Positions 18,006 through 26,570 of a stretch of 64,000 nucleotides of DNA are shown in pieces. A program made the translations under genes and the position numbers. Each line of letters opens with the position of its first letter. Positions within the stretch are counted from its first letter, which is position 1. The DNA comes from an uncultured Polaribacter sp. GTDB lineage: Bacteria > Bacteroidota > Bacteroidia > Flavobacteriales > Flavobacteriaceae. The notes beneath the pieces were generated by a model. It had not been told where the DNA came from and ran no database searches. It worked only from the letters and a program-made list of their open reading frames with translations. The stretch is taken from positions 62,001-126,000 of the forward strand of contig NZ_CANNFF010000006.1 in assembly GCF_947503855.1 (NCBI RefSeq), in the 5' to 3' direction.

Positions 18006-18078
18006 GGGCGTTTTAACAGGCTTTACGTTCTATCTTTTTTTCATACTTCAAAAAAGGATGCCACTTCAATCTTTAACG
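18006..18078 (+). repeat. Dispersed intergenic repeat family A, copy 3
   Basis: GGGCGTTTTAACAGG, CTTTACGTTCTATC, hairpin CTTTTTT/AAAAAAG, GGATGCCACTTCAATC, TTTAACG. It is a more diverged copy lying between the argS stop and the lpdA start, in opposite orientation to both genes. Confidence 0.7.
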
Positions 18079-18138
18079 TGTGCAAATTTACTAACTTTTA
18101 GTGTTACAGCCAACTGCTTTTTGTAGCTGTAAACTATT

Positions 18139-19914
18139 TTACATTCTTTCAGGAACATCTATTCCTAATAAACCGAATGCAGCTTTTATGGTGTCTGCTA
18201 CTTTTTTAGACAACTGCACTCTAAATACTTTTTTATCTTGATTTTCTTCTCCTAAAATATGTACATTCTGATAAAATGAATTGAACTCTTTTACCAAATC
18301 ATACGTATAATTTGCTATCACTGCAGGCGAATAATTAGCAGCAGCTTGTTGCACAGTATCTGGAAATAATTCTAATTGTTTTAATAATTCTTTCTCTTTT
18401 TCGTGCAATGCTATGCTAACAGTCTTAGAAAAGTCAAAATCTGCTTTTCTAATAATAGATTGAATTCTAGCATACGTATACTGAATAAAAGGTCCCGTGT
18501 TTCCTTGAAAATCTACAGAACTTTTTGGATCGAACAAAATCCTCTTTTTGGGGTCTACTTTTAAAATAAAGTATTTTAAAGCACCTAAACCAATGGTTTT
18601 GTATAATTCGTTTTTTTCTTCATCAGAATAACCATCCAGTTTGCCTAATTCTTCAGAAATTTCTTTGGCAGTTGCTGTCATTTCTACCATTAAATCATCA
18701 GCATCTACCACAGTTCCTTCTCTAGATTTCATTTTTCCAGAAGGTAAATCTACCATACCATAACTTAAATGATACAAGTTTTTTGCCCAATCAAAACCTA
18801 ATTTCTTCAAAATTAAAAAGAGCACTTGAAAATGGTAATCTTGCTCATTGCCAACAGTATACACCATTCCGCCAACATCTACATAATCTTTTACACGTTG
18901 TATGGCAGTTCCAATATCTTGAGTCATGTAAACTGCAGTACCATCAGAACGTAATACAATTTTTTCGTCTAAACCATCCTCAGTCAAATCGCACCAAACA
19001 GAACCATCTTCTTTTTTGTAAAAAACACCTTTTTCTAAACCTTGTGCAACTACATCCTTTCCTAATAGATAGGTATCGCTTTCGTAATATAAGGTGTCAA
19101 AATTAACGCCCATATTTTTGTAGGTTGTATCAAAACCATCATATACCCAAGCATTCATTTTTTTCCAAAGCGCAACTACTTCTTTATCTCCAGCTTCCCA
19201 TTTTAAAAGCATTTCTTGTGCTTCTAAAATAATTGGTGCTTGTTTTTTTGCATCTTCTTCAGAAATACCAGTTGCAACTAAGCTGCTAATTTCTTTTTTG
19301 TATTCTTGGTCGAATTTTACATAATAATTACCAACCAATTTATCGCCTTTTAAACCTGTAGAGGATGGTGTTTCTCCATTTCCAAACTTTTCCCAAGCCA
19401 ACATCGATTTGCAAATGTGTATTCCTCTATCGTTAATGATTTGTGTTTTGTATACTTTTTTTCCTGCAGCTTTAATAATTTCTGCAACAGAATACCCTAA
19501 TAAGTTATTACGAACATGCCCTAAATGTAAAGGTTTATTGGTGTTTGGCGATGAATATTCTACCATAACAGCTTTGTCATCCGCCTTTGGCGAAACAAAA
19601 CCATAATTGGTATCTGTATAAATTTTTTGAAATAAATTGGTGTAAAAATTATCGTTAACAACGAGATTTAAAAAACCTTTTACCACATTATAATTGGTGA
19701 TTTCTGTTATGTTTTCCACCAAATATTTTCCTAAATCTTCACCAATAGCAACAGGATTTCCTTTTTTGTAACGCAACAAAGGAAAAATAACAACTGTGAT
19801 ATCACCTTCAAATTCTTTTCTAGTTGCTTGAAATTCTACTGTAGGAATTTCTATATTATATAATGCTAAAAAACCTTCTTTTACTTTGGTTTCTATGGTA
19901 TTTTGAATATTCAT
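18139..19914 (-). CDS. argS: Arginyl-tRNA synthetase
   Basis: A 591-residue class I synthetase. The N-terminal tRNA-recognition domain is followed by EYSSPNTNKPLHLGHVRNNLLG (HIGH-like HLGH at ~125), YVDVGGMVYTVGNEQDYHFQV, and GKMKSREGTVVDADDL, the altered KMSKS loop usual in ArgRS. The C-terminal DALR anticodon-binding domain (~470-591) ends GLLGIDVPERM. Full length. A TAGTTTTG box lies upstream at 19936-19943. It lies upstream of lpdA on the same strand but is separated by 194 bases with repeat copy 3, so the two are probably separate units. Confidence 0.97.
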   Translation of the reverse strand: MNIQNTIETKVKEGFLALYNIEIPTVEFQATRKEFEGDITVVIFPLLRYKKGNPVAIGEDLGKYLVENITEITNYNVVKGFLNLVVNDNFYTNLFQKIYTDTNYGFVSPKADDKAVMVEYSSPNTNKPLHLGHVRNNLLGYSVAEIIKAAGKKVYKTQIINDRGIHICKSMLAWEKFGNGETPSSTGLKGDKLVGNYYVKFDQEYKKEISSLVATGISEEDAKKQAPIILEAQEMLLKWEAGDKEVVALWKKMNAWVYDGFDTTYKNMGVNFDTLYYESDTYLLGKDVVAQGLEKGVFYKKEDGSVWCDLTEDGLDEKIVLRSDGTAVYMTQDIGTAIQRVKDYVDVGGMVYTVGNEQDYHFQVLFLILKKLGFDWAKNLYHLSYGMVDLPSGKMKSREGTVVDADDLMVEMTATAKEISEELGKLDGYSDEEKNELYKTIGLGALKYFILKVDPKKRILFDPKSSVDFQGNTGPFIQYTYARIQSIIRKADFDFSKTVSIALHEKEKELLKQLELFPDTVQQAAANYSPAVIANYTYDLVKEFNSFYQNVHILGEENQDKKVFRVQLSKKVADTIKAAFGLLGIDVPERM

Positions 19915-19935
19915 TTACGTGGAAAAATTGAATTG

Positions 19936-19943
19936 CAAAACTA
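19936..19943 (-). promoter_or_regulatory. -7 box (TAGTTTTG, minus strand) for argS
   Basis: TAGTTTTG fits TAnnTTTG, about 21 bases before the ATG at 19914. No clear -33 element was seen. Confidence 0.45.
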
Positions 19944-20033
19944 AGAATTTTATTTGTTTTTTTAGAGTAGAATTTATTAAAATTAAAGCTTTTTTAGTAG
20001 TTAATAATCAACAGCTTTATAGCTAATAAATTG

Positions 20034-20041
20034 TATTTTTG
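20034..20041 (+). promoter_or_regulatory. -7 box (TATTTTTG) giving a probably leaderless mRNA
   Basis: Exact TAnnTTTG only four bases before the ATG at 20046. Bacteroidetes transcripts usually begin four to seven bases after this box, so the message would start at or next to the AUG. Confidence 0.55.
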
Positions 20042-20045
20042 TATT

Positions 20046-20570
20046 ATGGAAAAACGTTTAGAGCAATTACCCAAATTAGCACAAGATGCCCAGAAAGAAA
20101 ACAAAAAGTATTTTGCTAGTTTAAAAAAAAGAACTCCTAAAAATTTAGATTATGTAATGCAAGAATTGCATAATGCAGAATTTGAAAAAACAGATTGTTT
20201 AGATTGTGGTAATTGTTGTAAAACTACAAGCCCTATTTTTATTGATAAAGACATAAAACGAATTTCTAAACATTTAAAAATGAAGGTAGCAGATTTTGTA
20301 GATACCTATTTAGAAAGAGATAAAGACGATTTTATGGTCTTAAAAACAGCACCTTGTTCTTTTTTAGATGAAAAAGATAACTCTTGTTTAATTTATGATG
20401 TAAGACCTAAAGCTTGTGCTGAATATCCGCATACAGACAGAAGAAAATTTATCCAAATTACAGATTTAACGGTTGCAAATACCTTTGTTTGTCCTGCAAC
20501 TTTTAGTATAGTAGAAGCTCTAAAAGAAAGAATTCCAATGACTTCTAATAAAAAGATAAGAAGAAAATAG
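20046..20570 (+). CDS. YkgJ family putative zinc/iron-cluster protein
   Basis: A 174-residue cytosolic protein with the cysteine pattern of the YkgJ (CxxCxxCC) family: CLDCGNCCKTTSPIF (~55-70) and, further on, CSFLDEKDNSCLIYDVRPKACAEYP and VCPATFSIVEAL. These cysteines probably bind zinc or an iron-sulphur cluster; the reaction is not known, although some relatives act in modification or demethylation. I chose ATG 20046 rather than an upstream TTG because the -7 box covers the upstream stretch. The next gene begins 26 bases on and may be co-transcribed. Confidence 0.85.
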   Translation: MEKRLEQLPKLAQDAQKENKKYFASLKKRTPKNLDYVMQELHNAEFEKTDCLDCGNCCKTTSPIFIDKDIKRISKHLKMKVADFVDTYLERDKDDFMVLKTAPCSFLDEKDNSCLIYDVRPKACAEYPHTDRRKFIQITDLTVANTFVCPATFSIVEALKERIPMTSNKKIRRK

Positions 20571-20596
20571 TATTTTAGTAAAAAATTAAACGAATT

Positions 20597-21433
20597 TTGG
20601 AAACTATTTTTAATTATTTTGAAACCATACCTTCCTCTCATAGAAGTGTAATATTAGTAGGAGGCTTAACTTTTTTTTGGATGTTAGAAGGTGCTATTCC
20701 TTTATTTAAATTCGATTATAAAAAATGGCAACATGCCATACCTAACTTATTTTTTACGTTAACCACGGTTATTATAAATTTTGCATTGGCTTTTCTGCTT
20801 TTAAAAACTGCTGATTGGGTTTCTGTAACTAATTTTGGAATTATTAATTGGTTACCAGAAATGCCACTTTGGTTGTATGTAGTTTTAGGTGTGTTGTTTT
20901 TAGATTTTTTTGGTGCGTATTTAGCGCATTATGTAGAGCATAAAATACCAACATTATGGATGGTTCATTTGGTACATCATTCAGATCATAAGGTAGATAC
21001 AACTACTGCTAACAGACATCATCCTATAGAAAGTATTATTCGTTTTGCGTTTACTTTATTAGGTGTTTTTGTAGTAGGTACACCTATTGCTATTGTATTT
21101 ATTTATCAATCTATGTCTTTGGTTTTTACGCAGTTTACACATGCAAATATTAAAATGTCTCCTAAAGTAGATAAGTTTTTAAGCTATTTTATAGTTTCTC
21201 CAGATATGCATAAAATACATCATCATAATATGCTACCTTATACAGATTCAAATTATGGGAATATTTTTTCTATTTGGGATCGAATTTTTGGTACCTATCT
21301 AGAATTAGATAGAGAAAAAATTATCTATGGTGTAGATACATTTCCTGATGAAGCTAAAAACTCTTCATTAAAAGAATTATTAAAACAACCTTTTCAAGGA
21401 TATAGAAAACCCACAGGAGTTGAAAAGAGTTAA
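20597..21433 (+). CDS. Sterol desaturase / fatty acid hydroxylase family membrane protein
   Basis: A 278-residue membrane di-iron oxygenase-like protein. Four or more membrane helices in the first half, and the family histidine boxes: HYVEH (HxxxH), HLVHHSDHKVDTTTANRHHP, and MHKIHHHNMLPY. All eight or so metal-binding histidines are present. It may hydroxylate or desaturate a lipid or carotenoid; the substrate cannot be told. Translation starts at TTG (20597); the first in-frame ATG would remove the first membrane helix. It follows the YkgJ gene after 26 bases. Confidence 0.85.
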   Translation: METIFNYFETIPSSHRSVILVGGLTFFWMLEGAIPLFKFDYKKWQHAIPNLFFTLTTVIINFALAFLLLKTADWVSVTNFGIINWLPEMPLWLYVVLGVLFLDFFGAYLAHYVEHKIPTLWMVHLVHHSDHKVDTTTANRHHPIESIIRFAFTLLGVFVVGTPIAIVFIYQSMSLVFTQFTHANIKMSPKVDKFLSYFIVSPDMHKIHHHNMLPYTDSNYGNIFSIWDRIFGTYLELDREKIIYGVDTFPDEAKNSSLKELLKQPFQGYRKPTGVEKS

Positions 21434-21469
21434 AATTTTGTTGTTCTTACTAAGGTAGGAATAATATAT

Positions 21470-22711
21470 TTATTCATAAATCAAATACTGTTTCCTGATT
21501 TTTTTAAACTCCTCCAAACCTTTTGCCCAAGTTTTTCTTATTTCTTTTTCAGACAAACCTTGCTCAATTTGTTCTTGTAGTTTTTTGTTTCCAGCATGAA
21601 TGGTAAAAGTGCTTCCAAAGAATTTTTCTGTTTTAGGAGTTTGTTTATATGCATTCATTAAAAAAGACAAATCTATTTTAGATAAATGTTTGTAATTTCT
21701 TAAATCAACACCATAACACAAATTATTTTTATGTTTTGGGTATTTGGCACCTTCATTAGCTAGTGGTGTGTAACTAAAATCATTTTTCTTAAAAAACGGT
21801 GCTCCATATCTTTGAAACTGAAACTCGGTTCCACGTCCTGCGTTTATGGTGGTTCCTTCAAAAAAACCTAAACTAGGGTAGAGGTTTATGCTTTTGTCAT
21901 TTGGTAAATTAGGTGAAGGTTTTATTGGTAAACTATAAGTGGAATTATGTGTGTAATTTTCTAAAGGAATCACTTTTAAATCACACTGAATATTATTTTT
22001 TAACAATTTTTTTCCATTTATCATTTGCCCAAATTCGCCAATGGTCATTCCATATACAACAGGCACAGCATGTTTACCAACAAAACTAGAATGTTCCATT
22101 TCTAAAACAGGACCATCAATATAATGCGCATTTGGATTAGGTCTGTCTAAAATTAGTACAGGAATACCGTTTTCTGCACAAGCTTCCATCACATAGTGTA
22201 AAGTAGAAATATAAGTATAAAAACGCACACCTACATCTTGAATATCAAAAACAACAACATCTATACCTTTTAATTGAGCTGTAGAAGGTTTTTTACTTCT
22301 CCCATGTAAAGATAAAATAGGTAAGCCCGTTTTTGCATCAAAACCATCTTTTATAAGTTCTGCAGCATCGGCTTTTCCTCTAAAACCATGTTCTGGAGAA
22401 AATACTTTTTTTACTTTGATATTCAAAGATAGTAAACTGTCTACTATATGTGTATACTCCCAACTTTCAACATTAGATTTCCCACGTTTCCCAATTACCG
22501 AAGTTTGATTGGCTACTACAGCAACATTTTTTCCTTTCAAAACATCTAAATACAAGCTAGTTTGTTCTGCTCCTGTTTTTAAAACCGAATCTTTTACAAA
22601 ACCTTGTACTTTAAACTTAGAATTTTGAACTTTTTGCCCACAAGAAATCAACTGAAAATTCAATAATAGAAATAAGAATAAATATGTACTTTTGAAAGGT
22701 TTAAAAATCAT
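21470..22711 (-). CDS. namZ: NamZ-type exo-beta-N-acetylmuramidase (DUF1343) lipoprotein
   Basis: A ~413-residue protein of the DUF1343/NamZ family, which removes N-acetylmuramic acid from the non-reducing end of peptidoglycan fragments during wall recycling. The lipoprotein signal is LFLFLLLNFQLISCGQK, with the cysteine of the lipobox at ISC. Family blocks: VVANQTSV, HIVDSLLSLNIKVKKVFSPEHGFRG, DVVVFDIQDVGVRFYTYISTLH, ILDRPNPN, YGMTIGEFGQMINGKK, SLGFFEGTTINAGRGTEFQFQRYGAPF. I chose the ATG at 22711 over a TTG two codons upstream. The gene is divergent from the permease gene with only 7 bases between start codons. Confidence 0.88.
   Translation of the reverse strand: MIFKPFKSTYLFLFLLLNFQLISCGQKVQNSKFKVQGFVKDSVLKTGAEQTSLYLDVLKGKNVAVVANQTSVIGKRGKSNVESWEYTHIVDSLLSLNIKVKKVFSPEHGFRGKADAAELIKDGFDAKTGLPILSLHGRSKKPSTAQLKGIDVVVFDIQDVGVRFYTYISTLHYVMEACAENGIPVLILDRPNPNAHYIDGPVLEMEHSSFVGKHAVPVVYGMTIGEFGQMINGKKLLKNNIQCDLKVIPLENYTHNSTYSLPIKPSPNLPNDKSINLYPSLGFFEGTTINAGRGTEFQFQRYGAPFFKKNDFSYTPLANEGAKYPKHKNNLCYGVDLRNYKHLSKIDLSFLMNAYKQTPKTEKFFGSTFTIHAGNKKLQEQIEQGLSEKEIRKTWAKGLEEFKKIRKQYLIYE
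22687..22694 (+). promoter_or_regulatory. -7 box (TACTTTTG) of the permease gene, inside namZ
   Basis: TACTTTTG fits TAnnTTTG. It lies within the signal-peptide codons of the opposite-strand namZ gene and 25 bases before the TTG chosen as permease start, which argues against an earlier TTG at 22692. Confidence 0.5.
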
Positions 22712-22718
22712 TATCAAT

Positions 22719-23954
22719 TTGAATTACGAGTTATTTCTTGCAAAACGCATTATTGCTGGTAAAAAGTATAAAAATAGTATATCCTCTCCAATAATAAAAA
22801 TTGCGATTACAGCCATTGCATTGGGTATTATTATCATGCTAATTGCTGTTGCCACTGCCTCTGGTTTGCAAAGTAAAATTCGCGATAAAATGGCAGGTTT
22901 TAAAGGCCATGTTCAAATTGTGAATTATGATAATAACAATTCTGATGTTTCCATATCTCCCATAAGTAAAGAACAAGATTTTTATCCAGAAATTCCAACT
23001 ATAGAAGGGATTAAAAACATCCAAGTATTTGCTAGCAAAGGAGGTCTTATAAGAACAGATACTAGTTTTGAAGGAATTGTTTTTAAAGGCGTTTCTTCTG
23101 ATTATGATTGGACCTTTTTTAAAGAGTATTTAATTGCAGGTAAATTACCAGATTTTAATCAAAAAAGAACAAGAGATGTGTTATTATCTCAAACCATTAT
23201 CGATCGTTTACAATTAAAGTTGAATGATACCATTACCGCCACTTTTTTAAAATCATCAAAAAGTAAATTACCTTCAAACAAAAAATACATAATTACAGGT
23301 ATTTATAATTCTGGTTTTGCTCAGTTTGATAAAAATATCATGATTGGTGATATTAGAGAAGTGCAGCAACTGAATAAATGGACAGACAATCAAGTGGGTG
23401 GTTTTGAGGTTTTATTAGATAGTTTTGATGATATTCAACAAAAAACCGAAGAAATTTACAAAGAAGTAAGTCTAACATTAAATGCTAAAAGTATTGTAGA
23501 TACCTACCCTGCAGTATTTGATTGGATTAAACTTTTTGATAATAATGTATGGTTTATAATTGGAATTATGATTTTAATTGCTGGTATAAATATGATAACT
23601 GCTTTGTTAGTACTTATTTTAGAACGTGTACAAATGATAGGTATTTTAAAAGCTTTAGGAAGTAACAATGGTAGTATTAGAAAAGTATTTTTATACAATG
23701 CTACCTACTTAATTTTAAAAGGACTTTTTTGGGGTAATTTAATTGGACTGTTTATGATTGGTATACAACATTACTTTAAGTTAATTGCCTTAAATCCAGA
23801 AACATATTATGTAACAACAATGCCAGTACAGATTTCTTTATGGGCAGTTTTTTTATTAAATATTGGTACCTTGGTTTTGTGTGTTTTAATGCTGATTATT
23901 CCATCTTATATTATTACAAAAATAAACCCATCTAAGTCTATTAAATTTGCTTAA
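22719..23954 (+). CDS. ABC transporter permease of the FtsX/LolE (MacB) type
   Basis: A ~411-residue inner-membrane protein. One N-terminal membrane helix (IKIAITAIALGIIIMLIAVATASG), a ~200-residue periplasmic MacB-type core domain, then three C-terminal helices (WFIIGIMILIAGINMITALLVLI, GLFWGNLIGLFMIGIQHYF, LWAVFLLNIGTLVLCVLMLIIP). The layout fits lipoprotein-release (LolC/E) or MacB-like permeases. The start is TTG at 22719 (NYELFLAKRIIAG follows), placed by family similarity and the upstream -7 box. A LolD-like ATPase is encoded far away at 51684-52343; pairing the two is inference. Confidence 0.88.
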   Translation: MNYELFLAKRIIAGKKYKNSISSPIIKIAITAIALGIIIMLIAVATASGLQSKIRDKMAGFKGHVQIVNYDNNNSDVSISPISKEQDFYPEIPTIEGIKNIQVFASKGGLIRTDTSFEGIVFKGVSSDYDWTFFKEYLIAGKLPDFNQKRTRDVLLSQTIIDRLQLKLNDTITATFLKSSKSKLPSNKKYIITGIYNSGFAQFDKNIMIGDIREVQQLNKWTDNQVGGFEVLLDSFDDIQQKTEEIYKEVSLTLNAKSIVDTYPAVFDWIKLFDNNVWFIIGIMILIAGINMITALLVLILERVQMIGILKALGSNNGSIRKVFLYNATYLILKGLFWGNLIGLFMIGIQHYFKLIALNPETYYVTTMPVQISLWAVFLLNIGTLVLCVLMLIIPSYIITKINPSKSIKFA

Positions 23955-23958
23955 AAAG

Positions 23959-24885
23959 CTATAAATCTTCTGTAAACCAAGCAAAATTTTCTAATATAAT
24001 TTTATCTTTATTTTCTTCTATATGCTTTTTAAAAGCTTTGGCAACTAAAGACAAATTTTTAGATTTTAACCAAATTAAATTCCAATTAGTTTCTATAGGT
24101 AGGTTTTTAATATTTAAAATTTGTAAATCGCCATTTTGTAATTCGTTTTTTAAACCAATTATGGGCATAATAGAAATGCCTAGACCTGCAATAACAGCTT
24201 GTTTTACAGCTTCATTAGAGGTAAGTTCCATTTTCTTTTGAACTTCTATTTTGTGTTTTACTAAAAAGCGTTCCATGGCCAAACGTGTTGCAGAACCAGG
24301 TTCTCTAAAAATAAAAAGAGATTTGTTAAGATCCTTTGTTTGAAGCTCTTTTTTAGGAATTGTAAAGTTTTTATTAGCAACAAAATAGAGTTTGTTTTTC
24401 ATTAATTCTATACGTTCTATGTTTAATTTTCTGGGGATGGTAGAAACCATTGCAAAATCACATTCGTTATTTTCTAAGCTTCTAATTACAGACATTTTAT
24501 TGGTTACATCCATCGTTAAATCTACTTGTTCATGCTGTTTTATAAAATTTGTTAAAAAAAAGGGCATAGTATATTTAGCTGTAGAAACAATAGAGATTTT
24601 TATTTTGCCAGCTAATTTACCTTCAAATAAAGCAGATTTATAGTTTATAGAGGCTACTTCTTCTAAAATTTTACCAGCAGTAGCTGCTATTTCTTCGCCA
24701 AATTCTGTGATATATAATTTTCTTCCAACCACTTCAAAAAGTGGCAATTTAAACTGATCTTGAAAATTTTTAAGTTGTATAGAAACAGCGGGTTGTGTTA
24801 AAAAAAGCTTTTCAGATGCCTTAGTAACACTTTTAACTTCTGCTATTTTGCTAAATATTTCTAATTGATGTAAAGTATATTTCAT
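23959..24885 (-). CDS. LysR family transcriptional regulator (CbbR/CmpR-like)
   Basis: A 308-residue LysR protein. The N-terminal winged helix-turn-helix (KYTLHQLEIFSKIAEVKSVT, ASEKLFLTQPAVSIQLKNF) is followed by a hinge and a periplasmic-binding-type sensor domain (~90-290; IKISIVSTAKYTMPFFLTNF, GLGISIMPIIGLKNEL). The wording is close to CbbR/CmpR regulators, which control carbon fixation and bicarbonate uptake. It is divergent from the small gene at 25133 and the SbtA transporter at 25536, so it probably controls them from the 247-base gap; that link is inference from position. Confidence 0.9.
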   Translation of the reverse strand: MKYTLHQLEIFSKIAEVKSVTKASEKLFLTQPAVSIQLKNFQDQFKLPLFEVVGRKLYITEFGEEIAATAGKILEEVASINYKSALFEGKLAGKIKISIVSTAKYTMPFFLTNFIKQHEQVDLTMDVTNKMSVIRSLENNECDFAMVSTIPRKLNIERIELMKNKLYFVANKNFTIPKKELQTKDLNKSLFIFREPGSATRLAMERFLVKHKIEVQKKMELTSNEAVKQAVIAGLGISIMPIIGLKNELQNGDLQILNIKNLPIETNWNLIWLKSKNLSLVAKAFKKHIEENKDKIILENFAWFTEDL

Positions 24886-25132
24886 AAAAAATATTTATGT
24901 TTTATATAATAAATATAAATAAAAATATATAAAAAAAACATCATTTCTTTGTAAAAAATAAAACACGCCACAAAAGATTATTTAAAATAAAAGAAAGAAG
25001 CAATTTTTTAAATCAATAAACTGTCATATAATTTGATCGTCTTTTATGAATACAATTAATTATTTATCAGGTAGTTATTCTGCTTGTTTTTCTGTAAAAT
25101 ATCTAAGTTTACCATTATTATAAAATTAAATT
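24886..25132. promoter_or_regulatory. Divergent control region between the LysR gene and the bicarbonate-uptake genes
   Basis: A very AT-rich 247-base gap. Next to the LysR start are TATTTAT and ATAAATA arms (about 24892-24921) that could form part of a LysR site. Near the small gene TAAGTTTA (25104-25111) is one base off the -7 consensus. There is no convincing gene; a 25-codon ATG frame at 25046-25123 lacks support. Confidence 0.4.
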
Positions 25133-25453
25133 ATGAACACCTTCACTGTAGAAAAAACAAAAAAAACATCTAAAAATACAAATCAACAATTAAAATTAAT
25201 TGATGGCACATTCACAAAAAGAGAGGCTATAAACATTATTAATAATGTTGTTGATGTAAAATTAAACTTTCACAAATTACAAAGGCTCTCTAAAACAGAA
25301 GGTAATATTAATGATGCTTGCGAGTATGATAACTCTAGAATTGCAGAATTAATCGATGAAAGAGCAGATTTAAAATCATTTTTAAAAGCTTTAAAAACAA
25401 ACGATTGTAACATAAAGATATCTAGTACAATACATGTTACTATAGAAGAATAA
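25133..25453 (+). CDS. Small protein of unknown function beside the bicarbonate transporter
   Basis: A 106-residue soluble, lysine- and asparagine-rich protein that I do not recognise. No signal peptide or membrane segment. The middle (~30-90) is probably helical (REAINIINNVVDVKLNFHKL, NSRIAELIDERADLKSFLKAL) and the last residues look like a beta strand (NIKISSTIHVTIEE). It has two cysteines and no metal motif. It lies between a divergent LysR gene and sbtA. The place suggests a partner or regulator of the transporter, as SbtB is in cyanobacteria, but it does not show the PII-like fold pattern of SbtB. Coding is supported by its clean frame and ordinary codon use. Confidence 0.7.
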   Translation: MNTFTVEKTKKTSKNTNQQLKLIDGTFTKREAINIINNVVDVKLNFHKLQRLSKTEGNINDACEYDNSRIAELIDERADLKSFLKALKTNDCNIKISSTIHVTIEE

Positions 25454-25478
25454 TTTCATTGTTAAATGTTGAATTTTG

Positions 25479-25518
25479 GTAGGAAAGACTCTCTTTTAAA
25501 GGCTTTCCTACTTTTTTT
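25479..25518 (+). terminator. Terminator or attenuator between the small gene and sbtA
   Basis: GTAGGAAAG (25479-25487) pairs with CTTTCCTAC (25503-25511) around a 15-base loop and is followed by seven Ts. It ends 18 bases before the sbtA ATG, so partial read-through may set the ratio of the two products. Confidence 0.65.
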
Positions 25519-25535
25519 ACGCCAAATTTTTAAAA

Positions 25536-26498
25536 ATGGACTTACATTATTTAGTAGATAACTTAACAAACCCTGCACTTTTGTTTTTCTTTTTAGGGCT
25601 TATTGCTGTCAACCTAAAAAGCGATTTAAAAATACCAGAAAACTCCTCAAAATTTATATCACTTTACTTATTACTTGCCATTGGTTTTAAAGGTGGGCAA
25701 GAATTAGCACACAGCATTATTACATCAGAAATTATTTGGTCTTTACTTTTTGGAGTGTTTCTTGCATTTTTAGTTCCCATTTATACCTACTTTATTTTAA
25801 GGCTCAAACTTAGTGTAGAAAATGCAGGAGCCATTGCAGCAGCCTATGGCTCTGTAAGTGCAGTAACTTTTGTAACTACCATTTCTTTCTTAGAAATGTC
25901 TAACATTCCATTTGGGGGGCATATGGTAGCAGTTATGGCATTAATGGAGGCACCTTCTATTATAATTGGTGTGCTTTTAATTTCTATTTATAATAAAGAA
26001 AAAAAGAAAAAAACCTCTTTTAAAAGTGTTATATACCACTCATTAACCAATGGAAGCGTAGTACTAATTATTGGGAGTTTGTTTGTAGGCTATTTTACAA
26101 ACGACGCACAAGCAGCAGGTATAAAACCATTTACAACCGATATTTTTAAAGGTTTTTTAGCTGTTTTTTTATTAGATATGGGGATTACAAGTGGTCAAAA
26201 ATTAAAAGCACTTATAAAAAAAGGTTGGTTTACACTTTCGTTTGCAATTATTATTCCAATTATAAATGGTTGTTTAGTAGCTGTAATTAGTAGTTACTTT
26301 ATGGAAGAAGTTGGCAACAGGCTCTTAATGTCTATTTTAGCAGCAAGTGCCTCTTATATTGCAGTACCTGCAGCCATGAAATTAGCAGCACCCAAAGCAA
26401 ACCCAGGTTTATACATACCAATGGCTTTGGCAATTACCTTTCCTTTTAACATTACTTTAGGCATGCCATTATATTTATACATTATTGGTGTTTGTTAA
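25536..26498 (+). CDS. sbtA: SbtA-type sodium-dependent bicarbonate transporter
   Basis: A 320-residue protein with about ten membrane helices, matching the SbtA family (Pfam DUF897/Sbt_1), which imports bicarbonate with sodium. Visible blocks are NPALLFFFLGLIAVNLKSDL, IPENSSKFISLYLLLAIGFKGGQEL, GAIAAAYGSVSAVTFVTTISFLE (central motif), MVAVMALMEAPSIIIGVLL, LLDMGITSGQKL, and ILAASASYIAVPAAMKLAAPKANPGLYIPMA. In a heterotroph this would supply bicarbonate for anaplerotic carboxylases rather than Rubisco. No carbonic anhydrase gene lies in the window. The LysR gene upstream is a likely regulator. Confidence 0.88.
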   Translation: MDLHYLVDNLTNPALLFFFLGLIAVNLKSDLKIPENSSKFISLYLLLAIGFKGGQELAHSIITSEIIWSLLFGVFLAFLVPIYTYFILRLKLSVENAGAIAAAYGSVSAVTFVTTISFLEMSNIPFGGHMVAVMALMEAPSIIIGVLLISIYNKEKKKKTSFKSVIYHSLTNGSVVLIIGSLFVGYFTNDAQAAGIKPFTTDIFKGFLAVFLLDMGITSGQKLKALIKKGWFTLSFAIIIPIINGCLVAVISSYFMEEVGNRLLMSILAASASYIAVPAAMKLAAPKANPGLYIPMALAITFPFNITLGMPLYLYIIGVC

Positions 26499-26507
26499 AT
26501 ATAATTT

Positions 26508-26570
26508 GGGCGTTACTTTGTCCTGAAAGCTTTTAGGGTAAAGTCGCGCTTTTTATTATATATATTATAC
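26508..26570 (+). repeat. Dispersed intergenic repeat family A, degenerate copy 4
   Basis: Starts GGGCGTT nine bases after the sbtA stop, then GTCGCGCTTTTTATTATATA aligns with the CGCGCTTTACACTATATC block of copy 1. An extra AGCTTTTAGG stretch sits between, and the right half is lost. Confidence 0.5.

Noticed and set aside
25046..25123. A 25-codon ATG frame before the small gene of the bicarbonate locus
   Set aside because: A leader peptide was considered, but it lacks a clear promoter, special codon runs or a linked hairpin.
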